Shown here: piece after piece, positions 52,473 through 61,633 of the stretch
Numbering within the stretch: the first letter of the stretch is position 1
Layout of the letters: every line of letters starts with the position of its first letter
Source: Lichenicoccus sp964247695
GTDB lineage: Bacteria; Pseudomonadota; Alphaproteobacteria; Acetobacterales; Acetobacteraceae
Assembly (NCBI GenBank): GCA_964247695.1
Contig: CAXTVI010000012.1
Coordinates: 30,632 to 94,631, forward strand
Direction of reading: 5' to 3'
Length of the DNA stretch: 64,000 bases
Notes under the pieces: generated by a model
Seen by the model: only the letters and a program-made list of their open reading frames with translations
The model's database searches: none
What the model was told of the DNA's origin: nothing
Made by a program: the position numbers and the translations under genes

Positions 52473-53986
52473 GGCGTCTTCGAGCCCTCGAGCGACACAG
52501 GCGCATCCGGTGCCATCAGCACGGTTCCCGACGGGCCGGTTGCGACGATCCTGTAGCGACCCTGAAAAGGCGCCATGATCGGGTCGTAGCCGAGTGTCCG
52601 CATCGCATCGGCGTGGGTGAACGACCGGGCATCGTTCTGGAACAATGCGAAGCCGCCTCGCTGCACCAGTGACCGGAACCCGGCCATCGAACCTCCGGTC
52701 ATGGCGTACTGGGTCAGGTTGAACATGTCGATGCTGATCGGCTTGCCGGCCCAGTAGCAGAGCGACGCCATGAAGCAGCCGGTGCGCCCGTCGGCGGCGG
52801 CCAGTCTCGCGATCACCGGCTGCCAGGCGGCCTCGCGGGCGTGCCGCTCGACGATGCTCCGCCAGACCGTGGGCAGGTGCCAGGGCAGCGCGCCGAGCAC
52901 CGGCAGCGCCGCGAACACCAGGAGCGCCAGCGGCCGCCGGATGGAGCTCCGCCTGGGCACGGAGGACGGCCCGGTCGTTGCAAGGCAGGGCTCCAGGGCC
53001 AGGCCGAACCCGAGGCAGACCGCGATCACGGTCTCGAAATGGATGTTGTAGTAGACGCCGTGACCCATCCGGCCGACGATTCCGGTGATCAGGGCGACGA
53101 CGATGAACACCGCCGCCAGCACCGCACCGTCTCCCGCGGTCCGGCGTCGCAGGCGCACGACGATGACGAGCGCCATCGGGAGCAGCGGCGCCAGGCTGCC
53201 GATCGTGGTCTTCCACAGGCGGGGCTCGATGATGCGGCGATGCCGGAAGATATCCCTGAACGCCGCGTCGCCGTAGCCGAGCTGCATGGCCGCCATCGCC
53301 AGCACGATGCAGACCGCCGCTGCCGTCACCCATGCCAGTGCGGCGCGCGGGTTCAGCCAGGCAAGCCAGAGGGTCGTCGCCAGCGGCAGGGCGACCAGGC
53401 TGTGCTTGACGAAGCCGCCGGCGACCATGAGAGCGGCGCCGATGGCGATCTGCGGCAGCGGTGGCCTGCGATCCCGCAGCCGCCGCATGCCGCCGCCCCG
53501 CAACAGGCTGGCGAGCCCGGCCAGCATCATGGCGTGGGCCAGCCATTGCGGATCGTCCATCGCGACGTAGCCGCTGAAATAGATGCCGATGACGAACGGC
53601 AGCAGCAGGCCTGCCGCCAGCGCCGCCCGCGGGGCGCCGCCGAGCTGCCGGGCACAGAGACCGATCAGGGCACCGCTCGCCAGCAGCGCCAGCAGCGCGA
53701 TGACGCGTCCCGCCACGATCATGTCGCCGAACAGGTAGCGACCGGCGGCGCCGACGATGAGGAAGCCGAGCGGCGGGTAGTTGTTGAACACGAAGCTGCC
53801 AGGTCCCGGATAGAGCGGCCCGGCATCCGGTCGCACCGCGCGCGCCTGGAAGTTCGCGTCCCAGCCTTCGTTGTAGTTGATCGGGATGTGCAGCGGGATC
53901 GTCAGGGCCGGACCCAGCATGAGGAACGCCACCAGTCCTGCACCGGCGAGCAGTGCGAGGTCGAACGGCGTCAGGGGTCTGGGCAT
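52469..53986 (-). CDS. Polyprenol-phosphate-dependent glycosyltransferase (PMT/ArnT-like membrane protein)
   Basis: This 505-residue protein is mostly hydrophobic helices (about ten) with a C-terminal soluble domain. The first loop holds INYNEGWDANFQARAV, resembling the catalytic acidic loop of the GT39/ArnT family, and NNYPPLGFLIVGAAGRYLFG follows. Such enzymes move a sugar from a polyprenyl-phosphate carrier to a lipid or protein on the periplasmic side. I chose the ATG at 53986. It is coupled to the lipoprotein gene and lies next to the ceramide cluster, so ceramide or another lipid as acceptor is possible, but that is inference. Confidence 0.7.
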   Translation of the reverse strand: MPRPLTPFDLALLAGAGLVAFLMLGPALTIPLHIPINYNEGWDANFQARAVRPDAGPLYPGPGSFVFNNYPPLGFLIVGAAGRYLFGDMIVAGRVIALLALLASGALIGLCARQLGGAPRAALAAGLLLPFVIGIYFSGYVAMDDPQWLAHAMMLAGLASLLRGGGMRRLRDRRPPLPQIAIGAALMVAGGFVKHSLVALPLATTLWLAWLNPRAALAWVTAAAVCIVLAMAAMQLGYGDAAFRDIFRHRRIIEPRLWKTTIGSLAPLLPMALVIVVRLRRRTAGDGAVLAAVFIVVALITGIVGRMGHGVYYNIHFETVIAVCLGFGLALEPCLATTGPSSVPRRSSIRRPLALLVFAALPVLGALPWHLPTVWRSIVERHAREAAWQPVIARLAAADGRTGCFMASLCYWAGKPISIDMFNLTQYAMTGGSMAGFRSLVQRGGFALFQNDARSFTHADAMRTLGYDPIMAPFQGRYRIVATGPSGTVLMAPDAPVSLEGSKTP

Positions 53987-54069
53987 GCGGGATCCGGTTG
54001 CGGCGTGGGGTCCCTTAGCATCGGCCGCCAGCGGCGGGAACGCGGGCGCTCCACCATTCTTTTGGCATC

Positions 54070-55260
54070 GTGCCGCCGTCATCCCCCCTGCCGCGCTTCC
54101 TGGCCCTGTACTCGGTGCTGTTCGCCGCCTTCGGCGTCGCCTCGCCGTTCCTGCCGGGGCTGCTGCAGCAGGATGGCCTGTCGCCGGCGGCGCTCGGCGT
54201 GGTGCTGGCCGGGGGCACCGCGATCCGGCTGCTGGCGGGACCGGCGGGTGGACGCCTGGCCGATCGCACCGGCCGGCCGGCTGCGATCCTCTGCGGCATG
54301 ACCGCCGCCGCTGCCGTGCTGGCGCTCGGCTACGGGCCGGCCCGCGGCCTGCCGTTGCTGCTGCTGGTGAGCGTGACGCACGCCGCGGTGCTGGCGCCGC
54401 TGACGCCGCTGGCCGATGCGCTCGCCCTCGGGTCGTCGCGGCGGGCACCGGAGTTCGAGTATGGCTGGGTTCGCGCCGCCGGCTCGGCCGCCTTCATCGC
54501 CGGCACCCTGGCGGCCGGCCAGTGTGTCGCGCGGGCCGGTCTCGGGGTCATCATCTGGCTGAATGGCGGCCTGCTGGCGGCGGCGGCCTGCCTCGCCTGG
54601 AGGGTGCCGAACCATGTGGCCGGCACAGGTTTCATGCCGGCGGCGCTTGGGGGCGCCCCCAAGGCGGAGGCGGGTGCGATCCGGGCCTTGCTGGCGATCC
54701 CGATGTTCCGCCGGCTGATGCTGGCGGCGTCGCTGGTCGGCGGCAGCCATGCGCTGCATGACGGCTTCGAGGTCATTCGCTGGCGTGCCGCCGGGCTCGG
54801 CGCCGGCCAGGTCAGCGTGCTGTGGTCGATGTCGGTGGCGGCCGAGGTCGCGGTGTTCCTGTTCCTGGGCCGACGCATGGTGGAGCGCCTGGGTCCCGGA
54901 CGGGCGATGACGCTGGCCGCCGCGGCCGGCATCGTCCGTTGGGGCGTGGCGGCGCGCACCGCCTGGTTTCCGGCGATGGCGCTGGTCGAGCCGCTGCATG
55001 GGCTGACATTCGGGCTCCTGCACCTGGCCTGCATGGACATGATCGGGCGCATCGTGCCGGCGCGGCTCGCGGCAACCGCGCAAGCGTTCTACGCGACGGT
55101 GGCGATGGGCGCGATGTCGGCCCTGGTGTCGCTGGCCTCCGGCTCGCTGTACGGCCGGTTCGGCGCCACTTCGTTCTGGGGCATGGCAGCGATGTGCGCG
55201 CTCGCGGTGCCAGTTGCTCTGGGCATTGGCGGCGAACGCCGGGTCGGCGCGGCAACCTGA
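54070..55260 (+). CDS. MFS transporter (phenylpropionate permease-like group)
   Basis: This 396-residue carrier has about twelve helices. FEYGWVRAAGSAAFIAGTLAA, HALHDGFEVIRWRAAGLGAG and EPLHGLTFGLLHLACMDMIGRIVP resemble the HcaT/PPP-type MFS members. It starts at GTG 54070 and lies divergent from the glycosyltransferase gene. The following SDR gene is 54 bases on and could be co-transcribed. The substrate is unknown. Confidence 0.78.
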   Translation: MPPSSPLPRFLALYSVLFAAFGVASPFLPGLLQQDGLSPAALGVVLAGGTAIRLLAGPAGGRLADRTGRPAAILCGMTAAAAVLALGYGPARGLPLLLLVSVTHAAVLAPLTPLADALALGSSRRAPEFEYGWVRAAGSAAFIAGTLAAGQCVARAGLGVIIWLNGGLLAAAACLAWRVPNHVAGTGFMPAALGGAPKAEAGAIRALLAIPMFRRLMLAASLVGGSHALHDGFEVIRWRAAGLGAGQVSVLWSMSVAAEVAVFLFLGRRMVERLGPGRAMTLAAAAGIVRWGVAARTAWFPAMALVEPLHGLTFGLLHLACMDMIGRIVPARLAATAQAFYATVAMGAMSALVSLASGSLYGRFGATSFWGMAAMCALAVPVALGIGGERRVGAAT

Positions 55261-55314
55261 TAGGGGCGCCCTCGTTGGCTTGCGCCGATCATCGGCACGA
55301 GGGGCAGGGCGACG

Positions 55315-56364
55315 ATGTCGGACTTCGCGAGCATGCGGACTGGAACTCCAGGCAACGGAACTTCCTTTGCCGCTGCACCGGGCACGGTGGTGATCACCGG
55401 CGCCGGCTCCGGCATCGGTCTGGCCGCGGCGCTGCATTTTGCCCGGCAGGGCTGGCGGGTCGGGCTGATCGGCCGTGGCGAGGCCGCCCTTCTCGCGGCA
55501 CAGGCCGCAGTGATTGGCGCGGGCGGCCGCGCGCACTTGGCCGTGGCGGACGTGTCGGACGCGCAGGCGCTGGAACGGGCCACGGTGTCGATCGAGGCGG
55601 CGCTCGGGCCGTTCGATGTCTGGGTCAACAATGCCGGCATCGGCTTCTACGGCAAGTTCACCGACGTGCCGGACGAGGCGTTCCGGCGCGTCATCGAGGT
55701 GAACCTGCATGGCACGGTGAACGGCACCCGGATCGCGCTCGCCCGCATGCGTCCGCGCAACCGTGGCAGCATCGTCCAGGTGCTGTCGGCGATCTCCTAT
55801 CGCGGCATTCCGCTGCAGAGCGCCTACTCGGCTTCCAAGTACGGCCTGCGCGGGTTTACCGAGGCGGTGCGCGCGGAACTCGTCAACGAGCGCTCGGCGA
55901 TCAATGTCTGCATGGTGCACCCTCCGGCGGTCAACACGCCGTTCTACAGCCATGCCGGCTCAGTGATGGACCGCGCGCCGCGTCCGCCGCCACCGGTCTA
56001 CCAGCCCGAGATGCTGGGCGAGGCGATCTATCTGGCGGCAACCTCAAAGCGCCGGGAATGGCGCGTCACCGGCTCCAGCGTGGCCTTTTCCGTCGGCAAC
56101 AAGCTGATGCCTGGTGTGCTGGATGTCGTCTCCGGCGTGGCTGGCGTCGCCATGCAGAAGACAACGCGCGACAAGGTGGTGTCGGCGCGGGATCCGAACA
56201 CGTTTTCGCCGTCGACGGTGCCGGCGGGAACGCATGGCCCGTTCGATAGCGAATCGCTGAAGCGCAGCCTGCAATGGAGCTTCATCAAGGCGCCGGCGGT
56301 GCTGCAGGTCGGTCTCGGGCTGCTGGCCCTGGGCGCATTGCAGGCCGCGTTGCGGCGCCGCTAG
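55315..56364 (+). CDS. Short-chain dehydrogenase with C-terminal membrane segment
   Basis: This 349-residue SDR has TGAGSGIGLAAALHFA for the cofactor, NNAGIGFYGKF, and the catalytic YSASK in SAYSASKYGLRGF. It is about 100 residues longer than a classical SDR; the extra C-terminus is partly disordered (FSPSTVPAGTHGPFD) and ends in a hydrophobic segment, VLQVGLGLLALGALQAAL, followed by RRR, which looks like a membrane anchor. It starts at ATG 55315 with GGGCAGGG upstream. The substrate may be a lipid, in keeping with the anchor. It precedes the sugar operon by about 90 bases. Confidence 0.82.
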   Translation: MSDFASMRTGTPGNGTSFAAAPGTVVITGAGSGIGLAAALHFARQGWRVGLIGRGEAALLAAQAAVIGAGGRAHLAVADVSDAQALERATVSIEAALGPFDVWVNNAGIGFYGKFTDVPDEAFRRVIEVNLHGTVNGTRIALARMRPRNRGSIVQVLSAISYRGIPLQSAYSASKYGLRGFTEAVRAELVNERSAINVCMVHPPAVNTPFYSHAGSVMDRAPRPPPPVYQPEMLGEAIYLAATSKRREWRVTGSSVAFSVGNKLMPGVLDVVSGVAGVAMQKTTRDKVVSARDPNTFSPSTVPAGTHGPFDSESLKRSLQWSFIKAPAVLQVGLGLLALGALQAALRRR

Positions 56365-56455
56365 GCCGGTTTACAACCGGGCACGATTGCCAGATGATCC
56401 CGCCGCATCAGTAACCCCCCCGGCTTCAAGGGCGGGCCTGCAGTGGGGAAGCCTA

Positions 56456-57454
56456 ATGAAACGTCGTGACGCCCTCAAAGGGATGGCGGCATCGTCCGCG
56501 CTCGGAACGCTCGGGTGGCCGGCCGGCGCGTTCGCCGCCACCGATCAGATGGTGACGGTTGCCAAGATCATCGGCATTCCGTGGTTCAACCTGTTGAGCG
56601 AGGGCATCACCGAAGGCGGCAAGAAGTTCGGCGTCGACGCAACGATGACCGGCCCTGCGCATATCGACCCGGCCGCCCAGGTGTCGATGGTCGAGGATCT
56701 GATCGCAAAGCGGGTGAACGTCATCGGCTTGGTGCCTCTCGACGTGAAGGTCATGGGGCCAGTGCTGCAGCGCGCGCAGGAGGCCGGCATCATCGTCATC
56801 ACCCAGGAGGGGCCGAACCAGGACAACCGAACCTGGGATGTCGAGATGATCGACAGCACCGCTTTCGGCGAGACGCAGATGAAGGCGCTCGCAAAGAACA
56901 TGGGCGAACACGGCCAGTACATCATCATGGTCGGCACGCTGACCACGCCGCTGCACAACAAGTGGGCGGACGCGGCCATCGCCTACCAGAAGGCGCACTA
57001 CCCGAACATGACGCTGGCGACCTCGCGATTCCCGGGATCGGACGAGGTGGACAGCGCCGAGCAGGTCATGCGCAACACGCTGCAGGCCTATCCCGATGTG
57101 CGCGGCGTCATCGGCTTTGGATCGAACGGTGCGATCGGCGCCGGCAACGTGATCCGGCAGCGCCACCTGCAGCGCAAGATCTCGATCCTGGGTACCGCGA
57201 TCCCGTCGCAGGTCAAGCCGCTGCTGATGGACGGCTCCGTGCGCGAGTGCTTCGTGTGGAGCCCGAAGGATGCCGGCTACGCGATGGTCGCGGTCGCCAG
57301 CCTCGCGCTGCGCAAGGCTGACTTCAAGGACGGCATGGACATCCCCGGGCTCGGCCGCGCGCATGTCGACGTGCCGGGGCGGCTGATCAGCGTGGACCGC
57401 ACGCTGGCGATCAACAAGCAGACGGTGGACGGGCTGATCGCCCAGGGTCTTTGA
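56456..57454 (+). CDS. Sugar ABC transporter substrate-binding protein (RhaS/LsrB-like)
   Basis: This 332-residue periplasmic protein has a twin-arginine-like signal (MKRRDALKGMAASSALG, cleavage near AFAATD). The fold is type I periplasmic binding: IIGIPWFNLLSEGITEGGKKFG, VNVIGLVPLDVKVMGPVLQRAQEAG and FGSNGAIGAGNVIRQR resemble RhaS/LsrB proteins. I chose the ATG at 56456 with GGGGAAG upstream. Its TGA overlaps the TTG start of the ATPase (TTGA). It starts the operon binding protein-ATPase-permease-permease-SIS-SDR-lactonase. Confidence 0.9.
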   Translation: MKRRDALKGMAASSALGTLGWPAGAFAATDQMVTVAKIIGIPWFNLLSEGITEGGKKFGVDATMTGPAHIDPAAQVSMVEDLIAKRVNVIGLVPLDVKVMGPVLQRAQEAGIIVITQEGPNQDNRTWDVEMIDSTAFGETQMKALAKNMGEHGQYIIMVGTLTTPLHNKWADAAIAYQKAHYPNMTLATSRFPGSDEVDSAEQVMRNTLQAYPDVRGVIGFGSNGAIGAGNVIRQRHLQRKISILGTAIPSQVKPLLMDGSVRECFVWSPKDAGYAMVAVASLALRKADFKDGMDIPGLGRAHVDVPGRLISVDRTLAINKQTVDGLIAQGL

Positions 57455-58992
57455 ACGATCGGGCGACCCTGACCGGGGGAGATCCCGATCCGCCGGCAGG
57501 TGCCATCCGCGCGCGCGGGTTCCTGGAGCTTCGCGGGATCTCGAAGCGTTTCGGCGGGGTGCGTGCGCTGGACGATGTGGACCTGTCGGTCGAGGTGGGG
57601 GAAATCCATTGCCTCGCCGGCGAGAACGGGTCCGGCAAGTCCACCCTGATCAAGATCATCTCCGGGGTGCAGCCGCCCGAACCCGGCGGCCGGATCAGCA
57701 TCCTTGGCGAGGATGTGCACGGCCTGACGCCGGGCGAGAGCATCCGGCGCGGCATCCAGGTGATCTATCAGGACCTGTCGCTGTTCACCAATCTGACGGT
57801 CGCCGAGAATATTGCCGCCGGCCTGCATCGCGGCGCGCATCTGGTGAGCTGGCGCGCCATCCGCAGGACCGCGGAGACGGCAATCCGGCGCATCGGGGTC
57901 GATCTCGATCCGGATGCCTTTGTCGCGGACCTCCCGATCGCGCAGCGCCAGCTGGTGGCGATCTGCCGGGCGCTGGCGGGGGATGCGAGGCTCGTGATCA
58001 TGGACGAGCCGACCGCGTCGCTGACCCGTCGCGAGGTGGACAGCCTGCTGGCGCTCGCGCACGAGCTCAGGCAGCGCGGCATCGCGGTTATGTTCGTGAG
58101 CCACCGGCTCGACGAGGTGCTGGAGATCGCCGACCGGGTCACGGTGCTCCGGAACGGCGAAAAGGTGGGCACGTATGCGGCCGCCGAGATGACCGGCCGG
58201 CGGCTGGGCGAGCTGATGACCGGCAAGAGCTTCGACTACGCGGCGCGGCCGGTGCGGACGCTGGCAGGAGAGACCGTGCTGTCGGTTCGTGGCCTGTCGC
58301 GGGCCGGCGACTATCGCGACGTGACCCTGGAGGTGCGGGCGGGCGAGACGCTCGGCATCATCGGACGGCTGGGCTCCGGTCGCACCGAGCTTGCGCTGTC
58401 GCTGTTCGGCATGAACGTGCCGGATGCCGGCGCGATCTCGGTGCGGGGACAGGCCCTGACCCGGCATGACACGCGCGAGGCGATCGGGCACGGGATCGCC
58501 TATGTCTCGGAGGACCGGCTGACGCTGGGCCTGGTGATGCAGCAGCCGATCTCGGCCAACATCACGCTCGCGGTTCTGGGCGATCTGGCCGAACGGTTCG
58601 GCCTGGTTCCCGAGCAGCGCCGGCAGCAGACCGTTTCGCGCTGGGTGGAGGAGCTCGGCATCAAGGTCTCGGACACCGGGAATGCGGTGCGCACGCTCTC
58701 GGGCGGCAACCAGCAGCGGGTTGTGCTGGCAAAGTGGCTGGCGACGTCGCCGAGCCTGCTGATCCTGGACAGCCCGACGGTCGGCGTCGATATCGGCGCC
58801 AAGGACGGGATCTACGCCATCGTCCAGGCGCTGGCGGAGAAAGGCCTCGCGGTGATCCTGATCTCGGACGAGGTGCCCGAGGTGTTCTACCATAGCGACC
58901 GCGTGCTGGTCATGCGCGACGGCCAGATCACCGCGGAGTTCGTTCCGGCGCACAGCTCGGAGGCCGAGATCAGGCAGGCGGTCGATGCCTAG
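57451..58992 (+). CDS. Sugar ABC transporter ATP-binding protein, two NBDs (RbsA/LsrA-like)
   Basis: This 513-residue protein has two nucleotide-binding domains: Walker A GENGSGKST and Walker B LVIMDEPTASLT in the first, and a degenerate GRLGSGRTE loop, LSGGNQQRVVLAKWL and LLILDSPTVGVDIGAKDG in the second. In the second domain the Walker B glutamate is replaced by serine (DSP). The start is a TTG at 57451 in a TTGA overlap. It should serve the two permeases that follow. The 3' end overlaps the first permease by eight bases. Confidence 0.92.
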   Translation: MNDRATLTGGDPDPPAGAIRARGFLELRGISKRFGGVRALDDVDLSVEVGEIHCLAGENGSGKSTLIKIISGVQPPEPGGRISILGEDVHGLTPGESIRRGIQVIYQDLSLFTNLTVAENIAAGLHRGAHLVSWRAIRRTAETAIRRIGVDLDPDAFVADLPIAQRQLVAICRALAGDARLVIMDEPTASLTRREVDSLLALAHELRQRGIAVMFVSHRLDEVLEIADRVTVLRNGEKVGTYAAAEMTGRRLGELMTGKSFDYAARPVRTLAGETVLSVRGLSRAGDYRDVTLEVRAGETLGIIGRLGSGRTELALSLFGMNVPDAGAISVRGQALTRHDTREAIGHGIAYVSEDRLTLGLVMQQPISANITLAVLGDLAERFGLVPEQRRQQTVSRWVEELGIKVSDTGNAVRTLSGGNQQRVVLAKWLATSPSLLILDSPTVGVDIGAKDGIYAIVQALAEKGLAVILISDEVPEVFYHSDRVLVMRDGQITAEFVPAHSSEAEIRQAVDA

Positions 58993-60022
58993 GGCGTTTT
59001 CCAGGCAGTGGGGGGCGTTCCGGCGCACCCACGAGTTCCGGCTGCTGATCGCGACCGTGGCACTGGTCGCCGTGCTGTCGGCGTCGAGCCGTCGCTTCCT
59101 GACACTGCAGAACATGCTCGACCTGCTGACCTCCTATGCCTTTTCCGGCATGCTGGCGGCGGGCCTGCTGGTGGTGCTGGTGTCGGGCGGGATCGACATC
59201 TCGTTCACCGCGATCGCCTCGGTCGCGCAGTATGTGGCACTCGTCATGGTCATGCACCTGCATGGCGGCTGGCTCATGCTGTTCGCCGTGGGCCTCGGCA
59301 TCGGCACGTTGCTGGGAATGCTGAACGCGGTGCTGATCAGCACGCTGCGCATTTCCAGCATCATCGTGTCGATCGCCATGCTGAACGTCTATTTCGGGAT
59401 GCTGATGTTCCTCAGCCACGGCAACCAGCTTTTCAACATGCCGGACTGGTTCCTGAACGCGTTCTCCTGGGTGGTGTACACCGACCGCGACCAGAACCCG
59501 TACGTGCTGAATGCGCAGATCATCGGCCTGTTCGTCTGTTTCGGGCTGTCCTGGCTGCTGCTCAACCGCACCAGCATCGGCCGGCAGATCTACGCGCTGG
59601 GCGGCAATGCCGAGGCGGCGGCGCGGGTCGGGTTCAATGCCTGGCGGCTCAACCTCATCGTCTTTGGCTACATGGGCTTCATCGCGGGGCTTGCCTCGCT
59701 GGCACAGGCGCAGCTGGCGCAGTCCGTGGCGCCGAACGTGCTGGTCGGTCGCGAGCTGAACGTGCTGGCCGCGGTCGTGCTGGGCGGCGCCAGCCTGACC
59801 GGCGGCCAGGGGACGGTGCTCGGCGCGATTCTCGGTGTCGCGGTGCTGGCTTGCATGGAGAACGGCCTCATCCTGCTCGGGGTGTCGTCGTACTGGACGC
59901 AGTTCTTCGACGGGGCCGTAATCCTGGTCGCCGTCTCGACGATCTCGCTGGAGCGACGCCGCCAGCGCGCCTCGATGCGACGGGTGATCGCGGGTTCCCC
60001 CGCCGTGGCGGCAACGCCATGA
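58985..60022 (+). CDS. Sugar ABC transporter permease 1 (RbsC/LsrC-like)
   Basis: This 345-residue inner-membrane protein has about ten helices and RbsC-group motifs: VSGGIDISFTAIASVAQY near the N-terminus, GGNAEAAARVGFNAWR and VVLGGASLTGGQGTVLGA. It starts at ATG 58985 inside the end of the ATPase gene and overlaps the second permease by ATGA. The presence of two different permease genes suggests a heterodimer, as in the LsrCD and similar systems. Confidence 0.9.
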   Translation: MPRAFSRQWGAFRRTHEFRLLIATVALVAVLSASSRRFLTLQNMLDLLTSYAFSGMLAAGLLVVLVSGGIDISFTAIASVAQYVALVMVMHLHGGWLMLFAVGLGIGTLLGMLNAVLISTLRISSIIVSIAMLNVYFGMLMFLSHGNQLFNMPDWFLNAFSWVVYTDRDQNPYVLNAQIIGLFVCFGLSWLLLNRTSIGRQIYALGGNAEAAARVGFNAWRLNLIVFGYMGFIAGLASLAQAQLAQSVAPNVLVGRELNVLAAVVLGGASLTGGQGTVLGAILGVAVLACMENGLILLGVSSYWTQFFDGAVILVAVSTISLERRRQRASMRRVIAGSPAVAATP

Positions 60023-61056
60023 GTGCCTCCGCCTCGCGGGCTCCGCTCCGGCGTGCAATGCCGGTCAGCGCGACCAACCGTGTGCTGCTGGTCCTGTTCG
60101 TGGTGCTGGTGCTGCTGTTCGGCTCGGTGGTCGGCGCGCCGCTGTTCCGGCTCGGCACGTTGCGGGCGATGGCGCTGCAGGTGCCGCAACTCGGGCTGCT
60201 GTCGCTCGCGATGATGGTGGCGCTGCTGTCCGGCGGCCTCGACCTCTCGATCATTGCGGTCGCCGACTTCAGCGCACTGGTCTCGGCCTATCTGCTGACC
60301 CACATTCCGCCGGGCGGCGGCGCGTTGCCGGTCGCGCTCCAGATCGGCGCACTCTGCTGCGGCCTGCTTGTGGCGGCGCTGATCGGGGCGATCAACGGCG
60401 TGATCATCGCCTATCTCGATGTCTCTCCGATCCTGACCACCCTCGGCACCATGACGATGATCAAGGGGCTCAGCGTCGGGCTGACGCATGGCGGGGTGAT
60501 CTCCGGGTTTCCGCCGCTGGTGCTGTATCTCGGCAACGCCAACCTGCTCGGCATCCCGGTGCCGCTGCTCATCCTGCTGCTGATCGCATACCCGGTGGCG
60601 GTGATGCTCAACCGGTCGCCGTTCGGCAACCTGATCGCGATGATCGGCTCCAACGTCGCCGCGGTGCGCTACTCGGGCGTCGATACGCGCTGGGTGCTGG
60701 TGCGCATCTACGTGCTCTCCGGCCTGCTGGCGGGGCTCGCCGGCGTGATCATGATGGCGCGCTTCAACTCGGCCAATGCCGCCTATGGCGAGAGCTTCCT
60801 GCTGGTCACGGTGCTGGCCGCGGTGCTCGGCGGGGTCGATCCCTCGGGCGGCTTCGGCAAGGTGAGCGGGCTGCTGATCGCGCTCGCCATCCTGCAGCTG
60901 ATCTCGACCGGCTTCAATCTGCTCGGCCTGAGCGAATTCCTGACATTGACCATCTGGGGCGTGACGCTGGTGGCGATCGCCGGCCTCGGGGTCGTGCGTC
61001 AGCTTATGCCAAGACGCAGGCGCTCCATACCTTCAGGTGCAGGACGTTCGCGATGA
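60019..61056 (+). CDS. Sugar ABC transporter permease 2 (RbsC/LsrD-like)
   Basis: This 345-residue permease is paralogous to the preceding one, with MVALLSGGLDLSIIAVADFSA, GSNVAAVRYSGVDTRW and AAVLGGVDPSGGFGKVSG. It starts at ATG 60019 (ATGA with the previous gene) and its stop overlaps the SIS gene's start (ATGA). It is one half of the predicted channel. No specificity motif can be read. Confidence 0.9.
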   Translation: MSASASRAPLRRAMPVSATNRVLLVLFVVLVLLFGSVVGAPLFRLGTLRAMALQVPQLGLLSLAMMVALLSGGLDLSIIAVADFSALVSAYLLTHIPPGGGALPVALQIGALCCGLLVAALIGAINGVIIAYLDVSPILTTLGTMTMIKGLSVGLTHGGVISGFPPLVLYLGNANLLGIPVPLLILLLIAYPVAVMLNRSPFGNLIAMIGSNVAAVRYSGVDTRWVLVRIYVLSGLLAGLAGVIMMARFNSANAAYGESFLLVTVLAAVLGGVDPSGGFGKVSGLLIALAILQLISTGFNLLGLSEFLTLTIWGVTLVAIAGLGVVRQLMPRRRRSIPSGAGRSR

Positions 61057-61619
61057 CCCAGGATCCCGGCTTCCTCCGCTGGCTGGACAGCTCGAGCGAA
61101 GAGCTCAAGAGCATTGCGCGGGAGGTGAGCGCCGAGGCGTTGCACGGCCTGATCGACGCGCTGCTGGCGGCGCGTCGCATCGCCCTGCACGCGCTTGGCC
61201 GGGAGGGCCTGATGATGCGGGCGCTGACCATGCGGCTGTTCCATCTCGGGCTGCAGGCCAGCCAGGTCGGCGAGATGACGACGCCGGCGCTGGCCGCGGG
61301 CGACCTGCTCGTGGTGGCGGCAGGTCCGGGCGCGCTGGAGAGCACCGCCTCGCTGATGCGGATCGCGCGTGCCGCAGGAGCCCGCATCGTGCTGCTGACA
61401 GCGGAGCCCGCGGCGCCGCTGGCGCGCCTTGCCGATCAGGTGCTGCTGATGCCGGCGCGCACCATGGCACGGGCTTCGAGCGATCCGTCCTCGTTCACGA
61501 TGGGCAGCGCCTTCGAGGGCATGCTGTTCATGCTCTCCGAGTATCTCGTAGGCCGGCTCGCCGAGCGCCTGGGCGAGACCGAGGATGCGATGCGGGCCCG
61601 ACACACCAACCTCGAATGA
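61053..61619 (+). CDS. SIS-domain sugar isomerase (HxlB-like)
   Basis: This 188-residue protein has a single sugar isomerase domain, with LGREGLMMRALTMRLFHLG, VVAAGPGALESTASLMRIARAAG and LTAEPAAPLARLADQVLLMPA, as in 6-phospho-3-hexuloisomerases. The likely role is aldose-ketose interconversion of a phosphosugar in the cytoplasm. It is coupled to the second permease by an ATGA overlap, and the following gene's alternative start overlaps its stop the same way. No kinase gene is in this operon. Confidence 0.82.
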   Translation: MTQDPGFLRWLDSSSEELKSIAREVSAEALHGLIDALLAARRIALHALGREGLMMRALTMRLFHLGLQASQVGEMTTPALAAGDLLVVAAGPGALESTASLMRIARAAGARIVLLTAEPAAPLARLADQVLLMPARTMARASSDPSSFTMGSAFEGMLFMLSEYLVGRLAERLGETEDAMRARHTNLE

Positions 61620-61633
61620 CTGGAGATACGGAC

